In this document: positions 48,348 to 56,409 of the stretch, piece by piece | Position numbering within the stretch: position 1 is the first letter of the stretch | How the letters are laid out: the number at the start of each line of letters is the position of its first letter | Origin: an uncultured Acidiphilium sp. | GTDB taxonomy: Bacteria > Bacillota > Clostridia > Christensenellales > Borkfalkiaceae | Reading direction: 5' to 3' | Length of the DNA: 60,626 nt | Assembly (NCBI GenBank): GCA_902495325.1 | Contig: CABUWK010000011.1 | Location: forward strand, 1 to 60,626 | Made by a program: the position numbers and the translations under genes | Notes under the pieces: generated by a model | Seen by the model: the letters and a program-made list of their open reading frames with translations, nothing else | What the model was told of the DNA's origin: nothing | The model's database searches: none

Positions 48348-50070
48348 TCGTGTTATAGCCGAGTTTATCTCCGCAATCGAACCGACAGACGACGAGAAGG
48401 CGAAACTTTCTGCCTTTCTCGGGAAGAAACTCGGCGTTAAGCCGGAGATCGTATGGGTCAAAGACGAAAGCGTGAAGAAAGGCTTCGTTTTAAAAGCGAT
48501 GAACGAAGTTTACGACAACACGCCGGAAGGGTTGATCCGGAACTTAAAAGAGCGGGTAGACAAAGTAGACAAAAAAAGCGGAAATTATCTTTCGCTCGTA
48601 AAGGAAGCCATCGAAACGTGGAAACCGAAAGTTTCCCCGCGCGAGGTCGGAACCGTTTGTTCGGTTGCGGACGGCGTGGCGAGAGTGTTGGGGCTTACGG
48701 GGGTGAAGTACGGCGAGATCCTCCTGTTCGAAGGGGGTGAAAAAGGGCTTGCGCTCGACCTTAGCGAAAGCGAAACGGGCTGTATCCTTTTCGACGACGA
48801 AAATACCGTTGCGGGCAGCAAGGTTTATAAAACGGGCAAAACGGCGGGCGTTGCCGTATCTGCCGAAACGATCGGAAGGGTAGTGAACGCCCTCGGCGAA
48901 CCGGTGGACGGGAAAGGCTGCATTGCGGCGGATAAATATATGCCGGTCGAACGCCCCGCGCCCGCGATACTGGACAGAAGCCCCGTGAACGAACCTTTGA
49001 AAACGGGGATCCTGACGATCGATTCCATGTTCCCGATCGGGAAAGGACAGAGAGAACTGATCATCGGCGACCGTTCCACGGGCAAAACGAGCGTCGCGCT
49101 GGACACGATCCTCAACCAGAAAGGAAAGGACGTGCTCTGCGTATACTGTGCGATCGGGCAGAAGGCGAGCACGGTGAAACGCCTTGTGAAAACGCTGGAA
49201 GAGAACGACGCCCTTTCCTATACGACGGTGGTGTTTTCGTCCGCGTCCGACTCTGCGCCCCTGCAATATATCGCCCCCTTTTCCGCCTGCGCGATCGCAG
49301 AATATTTCATGTACGGCGGAAAGGATGTGCTCGTCGTGTACGACGATCTTTCCAAGCATGCCGTGGCGTACAGAACGCTGTCTCTTCTTCTCGGCAGAAG
49401 TCCGGGAAGAGAAGCGTATCCGGGCGATATTTTCTATCTGCATTCGAGACTGCTCGAGCGGTCGGCGCATTTAAGCGAAGAAAAAGGGGGCGGCAGCATG
49501 ACCGCTCTTCCCGTGGTGGAAACGCTCGGGGGAGACATTTCGGCGTACATTCCGACCAATGTGATCTCCATCACCGACGGGCAGTTGTTTCTGGAGAGCG
49601 AGCTGTTCCTGTCCGGGCAACGCCCTGCGGTGAACGTAGGACTTTCCGTCTCCCGCGTGGGCGGAAGCGCGCAGACCAGAGCGATGAAAAAGGCAGTCGG
49701 ATCGCTCCGTCTCGAACTCGCACAGTATCGCGAAATGAAAACGTTCGCGCGGTTTTCGGGCGATCTCGACGACTCTGTGAAGGAACAGTTCGAATTCGGT
49801 AAGGCATTGACCGGAATTCTGGTCCAGCCCGTGGGGAAACCTTATCGGGAATGGGAAGAGATCGCGATCCTCGTCGTCTCTCTCTCCCGCATTACGGCGG
49901 GATGGGAAGAAAAGAAGATCCGCTCTTTCTTTGCGGCATTTCTGCCTTATTTTGCCGAAAGTCATCCCGACGTGATCTCGAACATCGAACGGGGCAAAAC
50001 CCTTTCGGACGACGATCGCGATCGCATCGTTTCGGCGGCGAAGGCGTTCGGAGAGGAACAAGATGTCTGA
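48337..50070 (+). CDS. atpA: Fusion: delta C-terminal domain + F1 alpha subunit
   Basis: 577 residues instead of about 503. Residues 1-75 (EFISAIEPTDDEKAKLSAFL, VKPEIVWVKDESVKKGFVLK, NTPEGLIRNLKERV) align with the C-terminal domain of the delta subunit (E. coli: FISAAALSEQQLAKISAAME, then [21 protein letters not shown]). Residues 76-102 are a linker, and alpha starts near 103 (VGTVCSVADGVARVLGL). Walker A is GDRSTGKT at 244-251, and the arginine finger is in SVSRVGGSAQ. The delta N-terminal six-helix domain is absent and no other atpH is present in the operon. Read-through is continuous, with no stop or frameshift. Confidence 0.93.
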   Translation: MTDNRVIAEFISAIEPTDDEKAKLSAFLGKKLGVKPEIVWVKDESVKKGFVLKAMNEVYDNTPEGLIRNLKERVDKVDKKSGNYLSLVKEAIETWKPKVSPREVGTVCSVADGVARVLGLTGVKYGEILLFEGGEKGLALDLSESETGCILFDDENTVAGSKVYKTGKTAGVAVSAETIGRVVNALGEPVDGKGCIAADKYMPVERPAPAILDRSPVNEPLKTGILTIDSMFPIGKGQRELIIGDRSTGKTSVALDTILNQKGKDVLCVYCAIGQKASTVKRLVKTLEENDALSYTTVVFSSASDSAPLQYIAPFSACAIAEYFMYGGKDVLVVYDDLSKHAVAYRTLSLLLGRSPGREAYPGDIFYLHSRLLERSAHLSEEKGGGSMTALPVVETLGGDISAYIPTNVISITDGQLFLESELFLSGQRPAVNVGLSVSRVGGSAQTRAMKKAVGSLRLELAQYREMKTFARFSGDLDDSVKEQFEFGKALTGILVQPVGKPYREWEEIAILVVSLSRITAGWEEKKIRSFFAAFLPYFAESHPDVISNIERGKTLSDDDRDRIVSAAKAFGEEQDV

Positions 50071-50941
50071 GATCACGGAAGTGAAAAACAGGATCAGGGG
50101 CGTTGCGGAAACGAGAAAAATCACGAACGCCCTTTACCTCATATCGTCCGCCAAAGTAAAAAAAGCGAAGGAAGAGCTTGAAAAAACCGCTCCCTATTTT
50201 TACGGGATCCGCAAGGAGATCAAGTCGGTGTTCAAAACGGTGGAACATTTCGAAAGCAAATATTTCTACCCGGAAAACGATCACCTGAAAAACGCGACCT
50301 ACGGGTATCTCGTGATCACCGCGGACAAAGGCATGGCGGGCGCCTATAACCACAACGTGATAAAAAAAGCGGAAGCGGAGCTGAAAAAGCATGAAAAATC
50401 GAAACTTTTCGTCGTAGGAGATCTCGGGAGGGAATATCTCTCGGCGAAAGGTTACAATGTGGTGAAGGACTTTACGTTCGAGGCTCTCCGACCGACGCTC
50501 GCCGTGGCGCGCAGGATCGCGAGTCGTCTTCTCGACGGGTATATCGCGGGAGATTTTTCGAAACTTTTCCTTTTATATACGGATATGGCGGACGGCGGCA
50601 CAAAGATCAAGTCCACGAGAGTTCTGCCCTTTCACTCCGCGGAATTTGCGGAAGAAAAGGCGAAGGAAGAGTACGAATTCGTGCCCTCGCGGGAAGTGGT
50701 GCTGGATAACCTGGTGCCGAGTTATATCTGCGGCTATGTTTACAGCGCGCTTGTGGACAGTTATTGCGCGGAGCAGAACGAAAGACTTTCCGCCATGAAA
50801 TCGGCAAGCGACAACGCGGGAGAGATCCTTTCGAGACTGCAGAGGGAATACGATCACGCGAGACAGAACGAGATCACGACGGAGATCACGGAGATCTCTT
50901 CCGGCGCGAAATTTCAACGGAGTAAAAGAAATGACGGGTAG
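50063..50941 (+). CDS. atpG: ATP synthase F1 subunit gamma
   Basis: 292 residues, the central rotor shaft. N-terminal EVKNRIRGVAETRKITNALYLIS and C-terminal RLSAMKSASDNAGEILSRL form the coiled coil that rotates within the alpha-beta hexamer. Start overlaps alpha by 8 bases; stop overlaps beta by 11. Confidence 0.96.
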   Translation: MSEITEVKNRIRGVAETRKITNALYLISSAKVKKAKEELEKTAPYFYGIRKEIKSVFKTVEHFESKYFYPENDHLKNATYGYLVITADKGMAGAYNHNVIKKAEAELKKHEKSKLFVVGDLGREYLSAKGYNVVKDFTFEALRPTLAVARRIASRLLDGYIAGDFSKLFLLYTDMADGGTKIKSTRVLPFHSAEFAEEKAKEEYEFVPSREVVLDNLVPSYICGYVYSALVDSYCAEQNERLSAMKSASDNAGEILSRLQREYDHARQNEITTEITEISSGAKFQRSKRNDG

Positions 50942-52328
50942 AATAACGAAGATCAACGGTTCCGTAATCGAGGTCACGTTCGATGACGGAACGTTGCCGA
51001 AAATAAACGCCGCCCTGAAAATCGAGGCGGAAGGAATTGTGCGCTATGCCGAAGTCGCGGCGCACGCGACGAAAAATACCGTCCGGGCGATCATGCTTTC
51101 CGAAAGCGAAGGGCTTTTCGTCGGGCAGGCAGCCGAAGCGATCGACGAAGGGATCACCGTTCCCGTAGGAAAAGCCGTTTTGGGAAGAATGTTCAACGTG
51201 TTCGGCGAACCGATCGACGGCGGCGAACCTCTTCCCGAAAGCGTTCCGCGGGCGGGCATTCACCGCAAAGCTCCCGATTTCGTTTCGCAGTCTCCTTCGG
51301 CGGAGATCCTTGAAACGGGGATCAAAGTGATAGACCTTCTCGCTCCTTACGCAAAAGGGGGCAAGATCGGTCTGTTCGGCGGCGCGGGCGTCGGGAAAAC
51401 GGTTCTGATCCAGGAACTGATCCACAACGTGGCGATGAAGCGCGGCGGATATTCCGTGTTTACGGGCGTCGGAGAACGTTCGAGAGAGGGAAACGAGCTT
51501 TACGGCGAGATGAAAGAGAGCGGCGTTTTCGATAAAACGGCGCTCGTGTTCGGGCAGATGAACGAAGCGCCCGGCGTGAGAATGCGCGTGGCGTTTTCCG
51601 GGCTTACGATGGCGGAACATTTCCGCGACAGCGAACACAAAGACGTTCTCCTGTTTATCGATAATATTTTCCGTTACGTGCAGGCGGGCAGCGAAGTTTC
51701 CGCACTCCTCGGCAGAATGCCTTCCGCCGTCGGGTATCAACCCACGCTGGCGGAGGAAATGGGAAAACTCGAAGAGAGGATCGCCTCGACTGAAAACGGA
51801 TCGATCACTTCCGTTCAGGCCGTTTACGTTCCCGCGGACGATCTGACCGATCCCGCCCCCGCGACTACTTTCTCCCATCTCGACGCGACGACCGTTCTTT
51901 CCCGTAAAATCGCGGAGCAGGGTATTTATCCCGCCGTGGATCCCCTCGAATCTTCTTCGAGAAATCTCGAGGCGGACGTGGTGGGCGAACGGCATTACCG
52001 CGTTGCGATGCGCGTAAAGGAAACGCTTGAAAAATATAAGGAGTTGCAGGATATCATCGCCATTCTCGGTATGGAAGAGCTTTCCGAAGAAGACAAAGCA
52101 AGCGTTTACCGCGCGAGAAAAATTCAGAAATTCCTGGCGCAACCCACGCACGTTGCCGAACGTTTTTCGGGGCTGAAAGGGGTTTACGTGTCTCTGGAAG
52201 ATACGATCGATGGCTTTGAAAAGATCGTGAACGGCGAAGTGGACGATCTGCCCGAAAACGCGTTTTATAACGTCGGCACGATCGCGGACGTGTATAAAAA
52301 AGCGGAAGCGATGAAGGGCGGCGAATGA
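50931..52328 (+). CDS. atpD: ATP synthase F1 subunit beta
   Basis: 465 residues. Walker A GGAGVGKT near residue 150, catalytic Glu in GERSREGNE near 180, DNIFR near 245, and the ELSEED motif in GMEELSEEDK near 384. This is the most conserved gene in the operon and rules out pseudogene status. Confidence 0.98.
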   Translation: MTGRITKINGSVIEVTFDDGTLPKINAALKIEAEGIVRYAEVAAHATKNTVRAIMLSESEGLFVGQAAEAIDEGITVPVGKAVLGRMFNVFGEPIDGGEPLPESVPRAGIHRKAPDFVSQSPSAEILETGIKVIDLLAPYAKGGKIGLFGGAGVGKTVLIQELIHNVAMKRGGYSVFTGVGERSREGNELYGEMKESGVFDKTALVFGQMNEAPGVRMRVAFSGLTMAEHFRDSEHKDVLLFIDNIFRYVQAGSEVSALLGRMPSAVGYQPTLAEEMGKLEERIASTENGSITSVQAVYVPADDLTDPAPATTFSHLDATTVLSRKIAEQGIYPAVDPLESSSRNLEADVVGERHYRVAMRVKETLEKYKELQDIIAILGMEELSEEDKASVYRARKIQKFLAQPTHVAERFSGLKGVYVSLEDTIDGFEKIVNGEVDDLPENAFYNVGTIADVYKKAEAMKGGE

Positions 52329-52329
52329 T

Positions 52330-52734
52330 ATGGCGGACTTTTCTTTGAAATTGCTCGCCGCCGACAAAGCCTTTTTCGACGGGGAGTGTTCCTCGCTGAT
52401 CGTTCCTTCGGCGGACGGGCAGTACGGGATCCTTGCGAATCACTGCAATGCGGTGATCGCCGTTGTTCCCGGTATTGCCGAGATCACGGCGAACGGGGAG
52501 AAAACGGTGGCGTTTGTTTCTTCCGGGATCGTAAAGATCGAAAAAGGAAAGGTTCTGATGCTCGTGGAATCGTGCGAAAACGCGAAGGACGTGAACGAGG
52601 CGTGGGCGAAAAACGCCCTGAAAGAGGCGAAGGACGAGATCGCGAGAAAGGAAAGCCGGTTCAACGTGTTGTCGGCGGAAGTGAAGATCGCCCGCGCATT
52701 GAACCGTTTAAAAGCAAAAGATCATATTAACTGA
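52330..52734 (+). CDS. atpC: ATP synthase F1 subunit epsilon
   Basis: 134 residues. N-terminal beta sandwich (FSLKLLAADKAFFDGECSSL, VPSADGQYGILANHCNAVIA), then two helices (AKNALKEAKDEIARKESRF). Starts 1 base after atpD and ends the operon. Confidence 0.95.
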   Translation: MADFSLKLLAADKAFFDGECSSLIVPSADGQYGILANHCNAVIAVVPGIAEITANGEKTVAFVSSGIVKIEKGKVLMLVESCENAKDVNEAWAKNALKEAKDEIARKESRFNVLSAEVKIARALNRLKAKDHIN

Positions 52735-52738
52735 TCTT

Positions 52739-52755
52739 CGCCGCGCCGGCTTTTT
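52739..52755 (+). terminator. Short hairpin after atpC
   Basis: GCCG-CGC-CGGC followed by T5, immediately after the atpC stop. Confidence 0.55.
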
Positions 52756-52805
52756 GCGGGAACTTTCCGCCTGCCGTCGCAAACCGGACAGCGTGAAATC
52801 ACAGG

Positions 52806-52842
52806 CTCGGCATTCGCTGTCGCTAAGATAACGAATGCCGAG
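52806..52842. terminator. Second hairpin downstream of atp operon
   Basis: CTCGGCATTCG (52806-52816) pairs perfectly with CGAATGCCGAG (52832-52842); no clear T run. Confidence 0.6.
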
Positions 52843-52857
52843 CTTTGGCATAAAAAG

Positions 52858-52894
52858 AAAAAGCCGCTTCCGACTTCGGTCGGTAGCGGCTTTT
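52858..52894. terminator. Strong bidirectional terminator
   Basis: AAAAGCCGCTtCCGAC (52859-52874), TTCG tetraloop, GTCGGtAGCGGCTTTT (52879-52894). Confidence 0.9.
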
Positions 52895-53029
52895 CCGGCA
52901 ATGCCTGTGGAGGGAATGAGCGTAATAAAAAAGGGGCTGTTTATAAGATCCGGCAACCTGCCGGATCGATCCCGGTTTCTTCTGCTGGGAAAGGGCTGAT
53001 CCCGCAATGCAAAACGAAAGGCTCCGGGA

Positions 53030-53914
53030 TCAGTTTTTTCTCTCTTCGCCCCAGAAGAAGAGAGCGATCGTCCCCACGCCGGTGTGACAACCGATCGTCG
53101 TTCCGATCGAGTAAATTTCCACTTCGCCGTTCAGCTTCGGGAAAGTCTGTTCGACTTCCGCCTTCAGTTTTTCGGCTTCTTCGAGGCAATCGGAATGGCA
53201 GATATAACACTTGCCGGAATAATCGAGACCGTCTTCCGCAAATTCTTCCATTTTTTTGCGGGTTTCTTCCAATGCCCTTGCTCTGCCGCGCAGTTTCTGG
53301 CGGGGGACCAGTTTTCCTTCTTTGCTGCAGTTTAAAAGAGGACAGAGCTTGAGGATCGTTCCGACCCACCCTGCTACTTTCGAAACTCTTCCGCCTTTTA
53401 CATAATAGGTAAGATCGGTGGAATAAAACCAGTGATGTACTTTCAGTTTATTGGTTTCCGCCCATGCGGCAAGCTGATCGGCAGAATATCCCATGTCGCG
53501 CAGATCTGCGAGTTTGTCCATGAGAAGTCCGTATCCGGACGACGCGGCAAGGGAATCGATCACGTATATTTTCCTGTCGGGATATTTTTCCAGCAAAACG
53601 TTTTTCGCGATCAGCGCGGAGTTGTAAGAGCCGGAAATGCCGGAGGACAGGGTAAGGTGAACGATATCTTTTCCTTCCTTTAAAAAGCTTTCGAAATATT
53701 GTTCGTATTCGTCGGCGTTTACCTGCCACGTTTTCGTGTCGGCATTTTCGCGGATGTGTTTATAAAATTCTGCGTAACTCATCGTCTGTCCGAGGTCGTC
53801 CGGATAGGCGACGCCGTTTACGGAGTAATGAAAACAGACGTAGTGAATGTCGCGTTTTTTGAAATGTTCTTTGGTGAGGTCTGCCGTGGAGCAGCAACTT
53901 AAAATATAAGACAT
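53030..53914 (-). CDS. DegV-family fatty-acid-binding protein
   Basis: 294 residues from the ATG at 53914 (CAAGGAGA upstream); longer in-frame readings to 54004 are leader. DegV features: SCCSTADLTKEHF at the start, LTLSSGISGSYNSALIAK near residue 85 and VIDSLAASSGYG near 118. DegV/FakB-type proteins bind fatty acids and hand them to FakA kinase. FakA is not in the window. Confidence 0.92.
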   Translation of the reverse strand: MSYILSCCSTADLTKEHFKKRDIHYVCFHYSVNGVAYPDDLGQTMSYAEFYKHIRENADTKTWQVNADEYEQYFESFLKEGKDIVHLTLSSGISGSYNSALIAKNVLLEKYPDRKIYVIDSLAASSGYGLLMDKLADLRDMGYSADQLAAWAETNKLKVHHWFYSTDLTYYVKGGRVSKVAGWVGTILKLCPLLNCSKEGKLVPRQKLRGRARALEETRKKMEEFAEDGLDYSGKCYICHSDCLEEAEKLKAEVEQTFPKLNGEVEIYSIGTTIGCHTGVGTIALFFWGEERKN

Positions 53915-54134
53915 GGTGTTCTCTCCTTGGGGGAATAAAGCGAAATCGGACGAATGACGGGCGCGGGTATATTTGCCCGTCTGCAGAGATCGCGCTTCAG
54001 GCACGATCCCCTGCGGTTATCCGCAGGGAACGTAAGATGAAAATCCGCCTTGATTTATGTTTTCAGTATAGCATAAGACAGCCGGAATTACTACCTACTT
54101 CTGCAAAAACGGAGTAGAAAGTGAAGGAATGCCG

Positions 54135-54176
54135 CGGTAGAGTTGCTTTATTTTACTCTACCTACGGTAGAGTTGC
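54135..54176. repeat. CGGTAGAGTTGC direct repeats with an inverted copy between them
   Basis: CGGTAGAGTTGC at 54135-54146 and 54165-54176 (30-base period). ACTCTACC at 54155-54162 can pair with either copy, giving two mutually exclusive hairpins; the second is followed by a T7 run and could terminate. Confidence 0.65.
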
Positions 54177-54200
54177 GTTTTTTTGCGATAATTAGTGCCC

Positions 54201-54212
54201 CTATAAGCCGAT
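54201..54212 (+). repeat. CTATAAGCCGAT motif, copy before the deacetylase gene
   Basis: Exact 12-base copy, 94 bases before the TTG start. The following AAACGGC can pair with GCCG to make a small hairpin. Confidence 0.6.
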
Positions 54213-54305
54213 AAACGGCAAATTTAAAAATTTTGTGTCTCTATGACGGTATTTTTGATACTACGCGGCGATTTTTTCAAATATACTGTATAGAGGTGAC
54301 GCGAA

Positions 54306-55034
54306 TTGAAAAAAATAAAATTTGGGAGATTGAACGCGCTGACTGCCGTGATCCTGTTCGCGGTGTTCTGTGCGGTTGCGGGGGTGTGCCTGATCCCGGA
54401 AAAGACGGTCCGTCTTTCCGGCGGAGAGAGTTACAGCCCCGTTTATTCCGGCGATCGCGGCGGAGACGGGGTCGCGCTGATGATCAATGTGTACGAGGGG
54501 GCGGATCTTCTGCCCGCTTTTCTCGATACGCTGAGTCGCTACGGGGCGAAGGTCACGTTTTTCGTGGGCGGTTGCTGGGCGGACGACCATACCGATCTTC
54601 TCGTCCGCATGACGGAAGAGGGACACGAGATCGCAAATCACGGCTTTTTCCATAAAGACCACAAGAAACTCGGCGAAAAGGGAAATTCGGACGAGATCCT
54701 TTTTACCGAAACGGTCGTAAAGCAGGCGACGGGGGTAAAAACGCGGTTGTTTGCGCCGCCTTCCGGCTCTTATTCGGTCACGACGCTGAAAGTTGCGGAA
54801 AAACTCGGATATAAAACGATCTTATGGTCGAAAGATACCGTCGATTGGCGTGACAAAAGCAAGCGAAAGGTGTATAATAGAGCTACGCAGAATATCGCGG
54901 CGGGCGATTTCGTGCTGATGCACCCCAAAGCCCACACCCTCGAGGCGTTGCCGGATATTCTCGAATATTACCGAAAGATCGGTTTGCGCGCCGTCACCGT
55001 GACGGAAGCTCTCGGAGAAACCCATTCCGGATAA
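54306..55034 (+). CDS. YlxY-like polysaccharide deacetylase-fold protein
   Basis: 242 residues from a TTG start with GAGGTG 8 bases upstream. Membrane anchor at about 10-28, then the NodB fold: KVTFFVGGCWADDHTDLLVRMTEEGHEIANHGFFHKDH, TRLFAPPSGSYSV, LWSKDTVDWR and GDFVLMHP (each part of residues 82-205). The first motif, normally TFDDG with the catalytic Asp, reads MINVYEG at 59-65, and the HSxxH motif reads NHGFFHKDH, so enzymatic activity is doubtful. B. subtilis ylxY is likewise followed by mlpA. Confidence 0.88.
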   Translation: MKKIKFGRLNALTAVILFAVFCAVAGVCLIPEKTVRLSGGESYSPVYSGDRGGDGVALMINVYEGADLLPAFLDTLSRYGAKVTFFVGGCWADDHTDLLVRMTEEGHEIANHGFFHKDHKKLGEKGNSDEILFTETVVKQATGVKTRLFAPPSGSYSVTTLKVAEKLGYKTILWSKDTVDWRDKSKRKVYNRATQNIAAGDFVLMHPKAHTLEALPDILEYYRKIGLRAVTVTEALGETHSG

Positions 55035-55059
55035 ACGGCGGAAAAGCGCGGGGAGACTT

Positions 55060-56304
55060 ATGACGAAAACAAAACGATACGAAAACGGGCTCAGGCTCGT
55101 GGTGAACACGATGGAAAGCATGATGTCCGTCAGTGCGGGGATCCTTGTCGGGGCGGGCAGCCGGCTCGAAACGGCGGAGACGAACGGGATTTCCCATTTT
55201 ATCGAACACGTGAATTTCAAAGGGACGGAAACGCTTTCCGCGTTCGGCCTTTCCGACGCGTTCGAAGGGATCGGTTCGCAGGTAAACGCGTTCACGTCCA
55301 AGGAAATGACCTGTTATTACGTGAAATCCACGGTGCCCGCTCTTTCCAGATCGTTCGAGCTTTTGTCCGACCTTTTTCTGCATTCGCAGTACCCGGAAGA
55401 GGAGCTGAAACGGGAAAAAGGCGTGGTGATCGAGGAGATCAATATGTCTGCCGACACCCCGGAAGACGTCTGCCTCGATCAGCTTTCCGAAATCTATTTC
55501 GGAAAAGAAGGGCTTGGCAGAACCATCCTCGGTCCGCAGGAAAACGTGCGTTCCTTCACGAAGAAAGACATTCTTTCTTATCTCGACCGCTATTACAACG
55601 CGGATAACGTGGTTGTTTCTTTTGCGGGCAACGTGACGTTCGAACAGGCGGAAGAACTGACGGAACGGTATTTTGTTCCCTTTGTCCGCGGGAACCGCAC
55701 GGAATTGCCCTCTTTCGCGCAAAAGGAAAACACGGGAAAGGTCATCCGCAAAAACAAGGATATCGAGCAGCTGCATATCGCCCTCGCTTTCCGCGGGCTA
55801 CCGTTCGGAAGCCCTTCGCAGGATGCGTTCTCCCTTCTTAATTTCGTGATCGGCGGCGGCATGAGCAGCCGTCTGTTCCGGAAAGTAAGGGAAGAGCTCG
55901 GGCTGTGCTATACCGTTTATTCCTATCCGTCGTGCTATCGCGGCGTGGGCACTTTTGCCGTGTATGCGGGCTTGAACAGCGAGAGCGGGGAAAAGGCGTA
56001 CGCCGAAATTCTGGACGTGCTTGCCGCCGTGAAACGGGGCGGGATCACCGCGGAAGAATTCGAACGGGGAAAGGCGCAGATCTTAAGTTCCTTTGCCTTC
56101 GGCGAAGAGAGCACCGCTTCGCAGATGATGCTTTACGGCAAATACCTGCTTTTTACGGACAACCTGTTCGACCCCGCGAAAAAGATTGCGGATATCGAAG
56201 GGCTTACGAGAGACGATGTGAACGAATGTCTTTCGCTGCTTGATTTTTCCCGTCACAGCGATTCGCTGTTCGGAAAATCCGCGGAAGAAACGCGTCTCGG
56301 ATAA
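55060..56304 (+). CDS. M16-family zinc peptidase, MlpA/YmxG-like
   Basis: 414 residues. Inverted zinc motif HFIEH in GISHFIEHVNFKGTE near residue 45, with the downstream Glu ligand in VVIEEINMSADTPED near 125. GGGMSSRLFRKVREELGLCYTVYS near 267 is typical of mitochondrial-processing-peptidase-like members. The pairing with the ylxY-like gene repeats the B. subtilis order. No dapG/dpaA genes follow. Confidence 0.94.
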   Translation: MTKTKRYENGLRLVVNTMESMMSVSAGILVGAGSRLETAETNGISHFIEHVNFKGTETLSAFGLSDAFEGIGSQVNAFTSKEMTCYYVKSTVPALSRSFELLSDLFLHSQYPEEELKREKGVVIEEINMSADTPEDVCLDQLSEIYFGKEGLGRTILGPQENVRSFTKKDILSYLDRYYNADNVVVSFAGNVTFEQAEELTERYFVPFVRGNRTELPSFAQKENTGKVIRKNKDIEQLHIALAFRGLPFGSPSQDAFSLLNFVIGGGMSSRLFRKVREELGLCYTVYSYPSCYRGVGTFAVYAGLNSESGEKAYAEILDVLAAVKRGGITAEEFERGKAQILSSFAFGEESTASQMMLYGKYLLFTDNLFDPAKKIADIEGLTRDDVNECLSLLDFSRHSDSLFGKSAEETRLG

Positions 56305-56316
56305 AAACGGAAAGAG

Positions 56317-56358
56317 CGGTTTATCGAAAATTATAGCGGGCTATAAGCCGATAAACCG
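56317..56358 (+). other. Large palindrome containing a CTATAAGCCGAT copy
   Basis: CGGTTTATCG (56317-56326) pairs with CGATAAACCG (56349-56358). Inside it TTATAG and CTATAA pair around CGGG. The motif copy at 56341-56352 forms the right arm. Not followed by a T run. Confidence 0.7.
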
Positions 56359-56409
56359 ACGAAAATATACCAAAATGAACAGCGGATGCTAAGCTTGCAA
56401 AGGAGAAAT

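Larger units (their letters stand above)
53915..54305. other. Divergent intergenic region degV / deacetylase
   Basis: 391 bases without a gene. Contains the degV extended -10 (TGCTATACT on the minus strand, TATACT at 54070-54065), repeats CTACCTAC at 54090-54097 and 54159-54166, the GGTAGAGT hairpin cluster at 54135-54176, and a CTATAAGCCGAT copy at 54201. Confidence 0.7.

Noticed and set aside
47847..48360. Frameshifted remnant of a full delta gene between b and alpha
   Set aside because: b runs straight into the fused frame with an 11-base overlap; there is no room for the delta N-terminal domain in any frame.
50886..52367. 493-residue minus-strand frame
   Set aside because: Antisense shadow of atpD.
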